Shown: in pieces, positions 42,401 to 54,400 of the stretch
Numbering within the stretch: the stretch's first letter is position 1
Layout: the number at the start of each line of letters is the position of its first letter
Program-made: the position numbers and the translations under genes
NCBI GenBank assembly: GCA_021014325.1
Contig: CM037474.1
Coordinates: forward strand, 19,648,488-19,712,487
Reading direction: 5' to 3'
Length of the DNA stretch: 64,000 nt
From: Plazaster borealis
Taxonomy: Eukaryota > Echinodermata > Asteroidea > Forcipulatida > Labidiasteridae
The notes under the pieces: generated by a model
What the model was told of the DNA's origin: nothing
The model's input: only the letters and a program-made list of their open reading frames with translations
Databases searched by the model: none

Positions 42401-45400
42401 CAGTCTGCTCAGTGCAAAAAAAACCAACCTTAGTCTCAAATTGTTTAAGTTCAGATTTACTATCTGCCTAAACTGTCATCCTGTCTTTTTAGTTTGATTG
42501 TTTGATTATTTATAACAATATCTTTTAAAACCGCATTTTTACAGTTTATGGAATTTCTGTGAAAATAAGAAAATTCGGAGATGAGTTTTAGAAGTGAATT
42601 TCTGACAATGACTGAGAATTTATTAACAACAAAATTGTCTGGGTTTGTGGGGGGAGGAGGAGGAGAAGGGGGTGTGGGTAGGTAGTGCGGCAGAGCAGAA
42701 CAAGACTGCAAGAAGAGGTTAGTGTAGTCAATATATAATAAAGTACAATTGTCAGGTAGGTAATCAGGTGAGTGCTTAGGTAGTGAAGCTGAGCAGAACC
42801 AGTCAATGCTGCAAGAAGGGGTTAATGTGGTCCACATAGTATCATTATCATCCAAAACTCTCCCAACTGGGATATATTAATACCCAGATGAGGGTATCAA
42901 TGTCCCCGATTGGGGAACTCTTTGGGTAACAATGACACCTTCCTGTATTAGTGTGCAAGGCGTTAATAAGCTACCTTCTCATGTCCTCAGAGCGTAACTC
43001 CTTAGATTCCCCGCTACTCAACAAAAACAAACAAAATGTAGGAATCAAAAAGTCAGGGGGTTCCGGGAGCAGGTATGATAGAAGCAACAATATGAGGGTT
43101 AATTTCTACAACATTTATTTGTGATTGATAACATGCCCTTGCTTCGGTTGAAGTCTACAAATGATGATGATTTTAGGGTAATATTTTTAAAGTAGTGGTT
43201 ATTTCCGGTGATGCATTTCTTACACTACTTTTTTAGTGGGACAGATAGGTGAAATATTTGGTGGAATTATGCCTTTGATGATACAAGCATGGAATTTGGC
43301 ACACAGTCAGAGTATGTCATGAGAAAGATATTTGGCTATAGGTCCACCGCAGATTTGAATTTTGAGAAAAAACAAAATTTTCAAAATGGCTGCCATTGCT
43401 TGTTATACTACCTATATTAAAGGCACTGAAAACGTTTGGTAATTGTCAAAGACCAGTGTTCTCACTTAGTGTATCACAACATTTGCATAAAATAACAAGC
43501 CTGTGAAAATTTGGGCTCAATTGGTCATCGAAGTTGCAAGAAAATGATGAAAGAAAAAACACCCTTGTTGTACAAATTTGTGTGCTTTCAGATAGGAATA
43601 AAAGGCTTCTTGCAAAAAGTCTTTTGATGTTTTAGTGAGAAATTACCTCTTTCTCAAAAATTACGTTACTTCAGAGGGAGTCGTTTCTCACAATGTTTTA
43701 TACTATCAACAGCTCTCCGTTGCTCGTTACCAAGTCAGTTTTTATGCTAATATATATTTTGAGTAATTACCAAACGTGTACAGTGCCTTTGAGGACAAAT
43801 CTGTGATGTGATAGCCCTATAGCCAAATATCTTTCTCATGACATTCTCTGACTGTGTGCCAGACTCAATGCTTGCGTCATCACAGGCACAATCCTATCAC
43901 CTACCTGCTATACTATTGATAGTATATTGATTATTGATTATTGATTATTGTTATGGGACATTAACTGCTTACATTACTGAACAATTTAGTCCTATTATAA
44001 GTACAAATGAAGCTTGCATGATCATTTCAGCTTCACTGGTAGTTAATAGATTCTCATTAATGCCAGGCCACCAATGAAGCAATCTAAGCCGTTTCCCAAA
44101 GCGAATGAGTTTGTCATTTTATGAGGCAAGGCGTTTTGTAACACAGCAGCATTTTGCATGATACATTAATTTAAATAAAGGCTGATAAACAATGTGTAAA
44201 TATTTAACAATGCCCCTGAAGTTTGCATGATTTGATTGTGGTGGGAGAGACTTCCCAAATGGGCGGTGGCCCATTTTACTACTTAAGAGGGCAGCCTTAC
44301 TCAGTGTTTGCTGCCATAATTTGCCGAGAAAGAAAGGCAAAGACAAAATGTTCTTTTTGTGTCATTTTATAGTTTGTCATTTTTTTTGTATCCAGAAATA
44401 ATCATGCAGAATATAAATGCTCAGTTATAGAGCCAAATAAGTCGATTCCCTTGCTGCATACATTTTTATTCAATACCTGTTGTTGGGTTTTTATTTGCAA
44501 TAAAATCACTTCTATAGAGTGTGAACAAATGAATCGTTTGCCACAAAATGTGTCATCCAAAAACAACTTGGCTTTCAATAAATGATTGACTCCAATGTGA
44601 TTTCCATAGGACAATGTTATACGAGGCAATTTACAGGCAACCAGTCTCAGACAATCACAGAGAAGAAAAAAACATTACATTCAAGACATTGTTAGAACAA
44701 TTTTTCTTGTGCTACCGACACATTCCTCCTGCGTGCAGTGCAGTTGGTTGCCTCCAAGCTGCCTGTATAAATCTCCTTGTGTAAACAAGACCCGTCAAAC
44801 AGTTTATACTTAAAAGCAAGGCAAATTTTCTTGCTTCACAATTGCTTTGCATTTGTGTACGCTTTCACTTGAAGTAAGAACCAATCTTTAAGCCTAATTT
44901 GGCTGTAGACGAATTGACAAATGTCACAAAAGCAAAGTTGCATGGTAAATGGCTTCTTTGAAGCATTTATCCTTAATTGGCTATAAAATAATCGCTCATT
45001 TGAACAGTAAGTTTTTTTACCTTCTGATGTTGGCGTCTGTGACGTGCTTCCCAGTGTAAAGATGGTTGAATATCGTATTCATCTTCTCCTTGAATTGCCC
45101 TTGAACAACATTCTAAAAGAAAACCAAATTTTGTCATATGATAGTTGATACATAATACAATTATAGATTAATGAGTAGTAAATGAATTGTCGTGGCCGAG
45201 CGGTTTAGCGCATCAGACTCAAGTTCTGGTGGCCGAGTCATCAGGGTGTGGGTTCGAACCCCGGTCATGACACTTGTATCCTTGAGCAAGACGCTTAACT
45301 ATAATTGCTTCTCATCACCCAGGAGTAAATGGGTACCTGGGAGAGTAGCGATTGTCATGTGAATGATTAGCAATCTGTGCACCTATTTGGCTGCTGGTGC

Positions 45401-48400
45401 TGCATGCTCCTAAGGAGTTGAGATGGTTTCAGGATTGCTCAGGGCCCGATGAGCAGGAGTAATAATGTTGTAAAGCCCTTTCTACTTGGTTTGAAAAAGT
45501 GCATTATAAATACACATTTTTATTATTATAAATTTACTAATTATTCTGTAAATAAAATATTAACTATTGGCACACCTGGGGTCGATTTCACAAAGAACTA
45601 AGAACGATCTTAACTGTGAATCGATCTTAATTGCTAAGCAAAGTGTGATGTCACAATACAAGTCACTATGGTTATACTGACAACTCATCTTAAGATGAAT
45701 CTCAGTGCTTTGTGAAATCGAGCCCTGGGGCTGATTTCACAAAGAAATCTAAACTGCTAATAAGCCAAGTGTGATGTCACAACACAAATCACTATGGTAA
45801 TACCGGCCGTAGGGTGTAGTTGTAATTGTTGGGGCTGACAGAAAATATTTGTTTTTGGAACGTAGGTTTCTAGCGGGTTGATATTGTTGAACTCAATCCT
45901 GGAGCTGTACCATGAAGGCACTGATAAGCTAACAAAGGGATTAGGGATACGGATAAGGGATCAAGACAAATCTATGACAGTCCCCACCTTGATGATCTTA
46001 AAGAACATCTCTCGATCCTCATCATCCACCAGCCTGTCATAGAAGACTCGATACACCTCATGGACCCACAGTCGAATCAGCTTACTCTCTGCCTCCTTGC
46101 TCTCTGGCATGGACTTAGGTTTCACCAGGAGGATGCCCTGGACCACGCGGGCAAAGTCTCTCAGGTTGAAGACATAGTGAGACTTGGACGGGGTCGGTAG
46201 GAAGTTGGAGATGGATTGGGTATAGACATCGGTAGTTGCACATACCATTATCTAAAGCGGGATAATAATAATAATAATAAATAATAATACGCAGTTCTTA
46301 TATAGCGCTTTTATACTCCCGATGGGTGTCTCAAAGCGCTCAGTGTTTTTCCTACAAGGTAAGTGGAAGTTTGTGTTGAAGTATGAGACCTATTCCTTTG
46401 CATAGCACCATGCAATGGTTTACAAGGTGCTGTGGCGCAATATGCAGCCAATCAAACCAGGAACACCTGGGCGAACCCCTTCTCTTTACGATAAGTGCAC
46501 TGGGTTCTTTTACGTGCATTACACAACACACGGGACCTACGGCTTAACGTCCCATCCGAAGGACGAAGCATGTGGTTAAGTGTCTTGCTTAAGGACACAA
46601 GTGTCATGACTGGGATCCGAACCCACACTCTGCTGATCAGAAACACCATAGCTTGAGTTCGGTGTTCTTATCTGCTCGGCACGACACGCCACTAAGGAAT
46701 GGTCAGTGATGGTTTGTGCTGATTAAGAAGTTTAGTAGTTTTAAAATACGGACTTGTTTTATGTATGTCAGTGTAGACCATGCAAACTTGCACATATTTG
46801 AATATTTTTGGGGAAGATTGGGTTCATATGTTCATTGTTTAACAGTTTATAGAGAGTGCTACATCAGCTTCTTGCTATCCTCTTGTTGTCGCAAAATCTC
46901 TTAGATTAACTGACCTCTTCTCAAGAATGCAGGATGCAGGATGACCCATCTTAAGATTTGTTTAGTTGATCTTACAAGAAGATAATGTGGGTTACTCATG
47001 TAGACAAAGCTACACTGGCATGGATATTTACACAATCAATGAAAGAAGGTAAACTTAAGTCAGTATAACCACTTCTACATCGGACTCTTGCAAGCCTTTG
47101 GTTAGGCCTATAAAGAAAGCTCTCAGATCAAATCGTCTGCTCAGGACTATACGATCATTAGTGCAATTTGTTTGGGTTTCATCAAATTGCTTTTGCATAT
47201 TTTGAAGCTCCTGGTAAATGGTGTTTATTGATCAAGCGTGGTAATCAAAGTTTTTGCTTGGCAAAAAGAAACTTTAATTTTCTTAGTAAAACATTTATTT
47301 GTTGATTTTGATAAAAAAAATTCAAATTTATACATATTTTTCATTAAATCACCTTTTGATCACTACAAAAATTAAATTGTAATTAATGACCTTATAGCGC
47401 TGAGCCAACGAAATTAACTAAAAGTCTTCTCAAGAATGCAAGAAGATGTTGGCTTGAAATGGACCCATTTCTTCTATTCAGATTTCTTTCTACAGATCTC
47501 GCAAGGAGCTAACATGGATTATGCAAACAGACCTGCACCAGGGCTCGATTTTACAAAGTGCTTCTTCTTCTTTTTTTCCTTCGTATTTTTATTTTTTCCA
47601 TCACACACATACATCAGAATGGAGTAGCATACTATAACTTGCACATAGAAAGTGTGTCGATGGAGGTCTCCAAAAAGCATAAACTGTCTAGTGGAGATCC
47701 CTCTCCATACAATAACAAAACAAATAAAGTACTAAGATTGATCTTAAAATGAGTAAGCACATGTGGCGATCTTCCTTGCTAAGCAAAATGTGATGTCACA
47801 TTATACAAATCGTAGAGCAATATCAGCAACTTGTGGCCAAGTGGTTCAGTGCATCAGACTCAAGTTCTGGTTGCTGAGTCATCAGGGTGTGGGTTCGAAT
47901 CCCGGTCGAGCCACTAGTGTCCTTGAAGAAGACACTTGCCTATAATTGCTTCTCATCACCCAGGGGTAAATGGGTACCTGTGAGGGCAGAGATGGCTCTT
48001 GTGATTGATTTAGCTTAGTGCGCTACATACTGGGCAGCACAGGCTGTATACTCCCCAGGGAGCTGAGATGGTTTAAGGAATGAAATATATGGCCCAGTGA
48101 CCAGGGGTAATAATGTTTGAAGCGCAATGATCATTCTTTGGAACTGCACTATATAACAGTCAATATTATTATTACGAATCCCAGTGTGTTGTGAAATTAA
48201 AGGGACACGTTGCCTTGGATCGGACGAGTTGGTCAAAAAAAAGCATTTGTAACCGTTTGCTATAAAATGCATATGGTTAGAAAGATGTTTTAAAAGTAGA
48301 ATACAATGATCCACACAAATATGTCTCGGAATTGCGTGGTCGGCCAATGTGTGGAGTCAAATTTTTGACTCAACAAAATGGCCGACCGTGTTAGTTCACA

Positions 48401-51400
48401 AAGTAAAAGGAAAACCACGCAATTTCGAGGCATATTTGTGTGGATCATTGTATTCTACTTTTATAATGTCTTTCTAACCATATGCATTTTATAACAAACG
48501 GTTACAAATGCTTTTTTTTTAGACCACTCGTCTGATCCAAGGCAACGTGTCCCTTTAAAGGGTGTGTAAAACATTGGTAATTGCCAAAGACCTGTATCCA
48601 AACTCGATGTGACCCAACATATACATGAAATAACAAACCTGTGAAAGTTTAAGCTAAATCGGTCTTCAGAGTCATGAGAAAACAGTGAAAAACCCCCTTA
48701 TGTGTTTTAACTTTTTTTCAAACATCGGAATTTATCCTGCAGGATAAATACTATTATTTTACTCAAATCGTAAAAACTATGGCATTTCAAGCAAAACTAT
48801 TTCAAGGGAAGTTTTCTACCATGACCATCTTTATACCATGTGAGTTATGTGCAAATCTGTGAGCATTTATATTTTCATTCTTACCAATGTTGTACACACC
48901 CTTTAAGCCCAGTATGGATATTTGCACAAACAATGAAATGAAACAAATTTGCCGATCAGCGCCTACCCTTGAGAACCTCTTGAGGCTGGTCTGAAATCCC
49001 TGGTCAAAATGCCAGTCCATGATAGGACTGAAGATGCTGTTCATTGTCTTCTCATCGAAGGAATCTAGAGTGATGATATTGAAGTGACGTAGGAATCGTG
49101 GGGTGATGGTGTTTCTTCCACCCCCTGGTGGACCCATGGCTGAGACCATCAGTACATCCACCAGATGTAGTACACTTGTGTCCTTCCTACAGTTTATGAT
49201 CAAAGAGTTTTTGTAATCGAATTTCAAGGCAGTGTACACTGGCAACAATACACAAAATAAAACTTACATTCTAAAAGATAACTCTTTATAAATTGATACA
49301 AGAATCTGCAGTCCCCCAAAAAATTGACAAGAAACACAATAAAGTATACAATGTTTCTACCGTCATATTAGCAGTTTTACCAATGGTTGTAATTTTCTTG
49401 AAAGTACCTGAATCCACCCAAAATGTGCTTCAACAAATGAATAAGCACGCAAGCTTATACTGAACATATTTTAGGTTGATTGGTATTCTTAGTTTTGTAA
49501 TTACTCTAAAATTTTGATTAAAAAATGGACAGAAAAGGTAGATAAGTTTTTCCACCGTTTTTGTTGGAAATTTTAGAGTGATTAAAAACCACAAAACCAA
49601 CTAAAATTATTTTCAATGTAAGCCTGCATGTCAATTCACAGGTTGAAATATTTTTGGGGTATTAATTTTTTTTTATAACCATTGGAACAACTGCTAACGT
49701 GATTGATGGAAAATTTTGTTGTGTTTAGCTACTTTTTGTGCTTAAGCAGCTCCATGAAATTTTGTTGTGCTTAGCTACTTTTTTGTGCTTAAGCAGCTCT
49801 ATGAAATTTTGTTGTGCTTAGCTACTTTTTGTGCTTAAGCAGCTCTATGAAATTGGGCCCTGTTTGAATTCGTACTGAAAGTGTGCATTTTCAAAAGGAC
49901 TGACTAAGCCCAAGTCAAAGTCAAAGCCAAAGCAGTGGTTTCCAAATGAGTCTATGATAATTGCTGTGTCAACTCACCTGTCGAACCAGTACCCATGATC
50001 AATCCACTGTCTGAGTAGCTCTACAGGAGGTTGGGCACCATACTTCTCCTTGGCAGGCATGTTGAGATCATCAACAAATACAATCAATTTCTTGCCAATT
50101 GCTGGACCATATACCCCCTTTCTCCTCCTTGTAAAAGATGGAAGCATTAAAAACATGATTGGTATTTATACTAAAACAACTAGTAGCTTCAATCTGAAAG
50201 CTCAATGATTATAGAGTTCAAATCAGCACGAATCCTCCAGAGTAATATTTCCATCTAAACACTGTCAAGGTTAAGAGAAAAGCATTTGTAGACCCCACAC
50301 ATAGCTGTTGCTTGATTCACTTGCCACAAACGAGATAAACACGATATGAATGAGCAGAAAATCCCCGACAAAACTTCTTCATTCTTATTTATTTAATTAA
50401 TCTCATATGTTCTTCCGTAAAACAGAAGTCATCCTTAATAAGTTTTAATGCATTATGTACTACCATAATGACAATGGAACAATTACGCAAAACTTCCTCA
50501 CCCTGAAAGAAATACCCCACCCTTCCCCCTTCCTCCAAATTCCAGACAACAGAATATATAAACAAACAATTATAAGATAACCAAACAAACCCTCACCTAT
50601 CAAGTTTAGCCATAATGATATCTTGCGTCTGATTGGCCGAAGTCTGAGCGGAGAAGTTAATATTATTCGGGATGTAGTGTCCCTTCGCCAGCTCCAAGAG
50701 GAATGCATTGGTGATGGCTGACTTGCCCGTGCCTGTGGGTCCCACAAACAATAGAGGGCGCTCTTGGGAAACAAACTTGCGTAGAAAGTACAGCTGGCGT
50801 TCCGTCTCGACTGTTCTTATTATTAGCTCATTAATCTAGAAGGTATAATCATTGGTCACAAACATTTAGCATCAAAAATTGTTTTGATATCTATAAATAA
50901 TGATTTACACAAAAATTAAAACCTATGAAATTAAAAATGTAAAAAGTAATTGAACTGTTAATGATTAATGTTAATGATTAAGTTAATATAAACATGCACA
51001 AATTCATGCATATCCCAAAAGCATGCCCACATACCCAATGTAAAGAACATGAATGATGATAGAAGACTACTTTATAGATAGTTCCCAATAGACGTCATCT
51101 TTACAGGCAACTTGGGTTTTGGCTTCGAGCTGCATCATGCTTTTCTATGCAGCTAAGTGGTTCACTGAACAATCATGCACAGAATCTGATAAAACTCTCT
51201 CATGCTGCTTGCATTATTGACGCAAAACGCATAGTTGTGCATCAACAAAAAGAATGATTTGCCCATAAAGATGGCCGACTTTACACTGTGTGACGACACC
51301 ATACGAACAAACATCACGTGGGAACTATCTATAGACAGGTAAAACAGACAGTGCCAAAAGTATTCCTACGGGAGAAGTTAGTTCACCATGCAGAAATATG

Positions 51401-54400
51401 AAGCCCTTCTTTAACTGAACATAATTAAAAGTTCCAAACACATTATGATTGATAGAGAAGATGTGAGTGAGAGCATGCAATAAGTTTATGCCTCATGTGA
51501 ATGTAATTGAGAAGTAAACCATTCTATTTATTCAGAGATCTGCCCTAAATAGTTGCAAAATTTGAGCCCAGTTCAAGTGAGGCAAATCCTTAGTAGTAAA
51601 TTTATGATCGCCTTCACACTGCATATAAACACAAGCAAATTTTTGTGCTTACTAATTACAAACGCTTCAGAAGATTTCCTGATGCATGTGCGAGTTCACA
51701 ATGCATTTTCATTGTTGCGTCACTGACCTGCTTACAAGACACACCAGCAAATTAGCGCCTCTTGCTTTGCAAAACAGTAAGCATTGGTAAGAACGATTTT
51801 GTGCTTACAGTAAGCGCGGAAAAATACATGCTAACCTTCCAGCGCTTACTGTAAGCAAAATGAACGACATAACAATAATTTGATAAGCAATTTTCTTCTG
51901 CTTATAAGCAGCTCTATGAAATTGGGCCCAATTTCATAGGGCCACTTAAGCACAAAAATTAGCTAAGCACAACATTTGGCTTACCAGAATAAGGTTACCA
52001 GCCAACCTACCATGTCACAAGTACAATTTTGTGACTGGTATCCTGCTCATTTCTGCTAAGCAGAAAATTTTTAAGATTTTTTTTTCTGCTTAAGGAGCTC
52101 TATGAAATTGGGCTCAGGTCTTGTGCATGTAAATTACCAGAAATCTCATTCTAAACAGACTACTGGAAAAAAGTTTATGACATGATAATCTTTTATGAGT
52201 GAATAACAGTCCCAGGCATGCAACTGCATTTTGTCATTAAAAAAAAGAGAGGAAAGTGCCAGGCCCAACAAGACTTTGAACTGTGTTTTCAATTTTCAAA
52301 GGCACAGCTGAGAATTCAAAAGGAAATCAGCCGAAAAGTTGCATGCCTGCAATCCAGGTGACTAATAAAGATGGATGCAAACAAATTTATATATCTCTGT
52401 AAAATAATCTCTCCTTTGAAATCCTATTCAGGAAGGATACCTATCTATAGAAGTCCAGATATTTGGGTGTAAATCACTAAAGTTTTATTTGAGGACATGG
52501 GAGGGTCTCTGGCCAAAGACATCAAGGGGTTAGGGTCAAGATGGGTAACTGTTGTTTTTTATTCATCTATGGTTTTCAAGAAATGTCTGTAAAATATAAA
52601 ATTCTCACCAAACTATGTTTGAAAAAGGATTGTTTTTAAGGTTAACTTTGATTCATTAACAAAAATACTGCTGTCACTAATATTTTTGGTGGAAAGGTAA
52701 ATTATGCGGTGTTTGAAAAGTCTGTGTTGTGGTTTTAAATTATTATTATTATTTTTTGGGCATCCCCTGAATTTTGCTTGGAGTTATTCAATATTCACGC
52801 AAAGTACTTAAAGGTCACAGTATGGTGTCTGATGGTACCTAGTGAAAATGTAACCCCTGAAACAAACAGAACAATGGGTGTCTGTCTATGATTGCCGCCT
52901 TACCATAACCTTGAAGTCATTATCGTTCTGGAAGGTGACGTTTAGTGGCGCAGAGGGCAGACGTTAAATCAAACAGATCCAAGTGAGAAGCATGCAGCAA
53001 GCAAACACAAAATTGAGCATATCAAAGAAATGGTGATACTGACGATTGCGACACGGTAAAATAGAGAAGGCTGTTTCTTAAAATTCCCAGAGAGGGGAAA
53101 GAAACAACTTCAGAAAAGCTTGTTTAAACTAACCTGAAACCTCATCAAAAATGGGGTGATTAATCGAACAAGGAAAATAACTTGTCAATTAAAATATAAT
53201 TTTTATTTTTTTTAGCAAAAAGAACCAAACATTTCTTTTCAAATCTGTGTTACATCATCGCAAACCTTTCTCACAAACCTATTATATTGGTAAGCCAATA
53301 CATCATACTAAAACACACATTCCTTTTTTTGCCTCCCTGTCGAGACTTCTTTTTGTTCTTTCCTTTGTCCCAAGATTCCTCACGGAACAGGGGAATTCTA
53401 AAGAATTATCTTTAGAATAACCCTATGGAGACCAATTGTTCATTTTGTCTTCAGTCTCTACAAGGTAACAAATATTAAAACACAGAGGTAAGTTCACACA
53501 ATTCGGTTCCAAAATGGCAAACATTTGTGTGTACTTGGAGCTGAATACACTCATTGATACTTTCGTAAATTAATACTTTTTTAAATTGATACTTTATTTT
53601 ATTTTATTGTTAATGGCCTGACGTTTCGACCCTAGCAGAGTCTTTCTCGAAGGCTAAATGACAGCACAACACACATTGTATACCCGTTAAATGTGTTGTG
53701 TTGTCATTTAGCCTTCGAGACAGACTTTGCTAAGGTCGAAATGTCAGGCCATTCACTATATTTTACAATTATACCATAGGTCCTTGCAACAGCTAATTCT
53801 ATTTTCTCATTGATACTTTTTTGTAAGACATTTCTTAAATCATAAGCGTACTCAAAACTTTTAATTTTTGTATTGATTTTTATTTTTGTGAACTAACTCA
53901 ATTCATTCACTGTAGGCTATATGGGCTCTTATGATCAGAGGTGCCAGTCTTTGTAAAGTGGGAGTGGTTTATGGTAGACTCATTCAGCATTTATCAACAG
54001 GATAAATTCTAGTTACAGACAAACTCAGAAAAATCGGGAAATGCGAGACTGAAAAAAAAAAAACTGCTTAAGCCTGGTTCATACTTCCTGTGAATGCGAA
54101 TGCGAAGCGAATTTGACGTCACAAATTAGCAACGAACAATTCGCAAGAGTTGGGAATGTGCTGAATGTGCTCAACTGTTGGGAAACATTCGCAGCGAAAA
54201 CAGAGCTGTGACATCAAATTCGCTTCGCACGAAGCATTCGCAGGAAAGTATGAACGAGGCTTTACTGTTGTGTATAAACCAAAGCCTGTGAGTCCTCGTT
54301 GAGTGTAATGCATTCGATCAGTTAAGTGATAAAGTGATTTAAACTAAAGTTCAGAGTGATTGTGCAATTACCTTACAGTGCTGTTAATAGGTGCAGACAC

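Larger units (their letters stand above)
40660..45020 (-). other. Dynein intron 8 (4.4 kb)
   Basis: Holds the candidate 39-nt exon at 42975 and the nested palindrome at 43235-43912. A block at 42270-42395 (ACTGAGGTCAAAGGAAGACC, GATGGCGACATATGCAAGGG) also occurs at 10290-10410. Direct repeats near 42671 and 42771 (GGTAGTG, GAGCAGAAC) make a spurious 131-codon frame. Confidence 0.65.
50836..52903 (-). other. Dynein intron 3
   Basis: Contains two abutting GGGCCC-ended MITEs (51590-52115). The rest is AT-rich intronic sequence, with nothing further recognised. Confidence 0.75.

Noticed and set aside
42460..42855. 131-codon minus-strand open frame
   Set aside because: It lies in an intron, is built on a degenerate ~100-bp direct repeat and a Pro/Thr-rich low-complexity run, and has no phase-compatible splice pair.
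45189..45275. tRNA-Leu(CAA)-like sequence with A and B boxes
   Set aside because: It is the head of a SINE: the acceptor stem does not pair, a SINE body and (TTA)n tail follow, and the head recurs at 24628, 47831 and, inverted, at 34306 and 46690.
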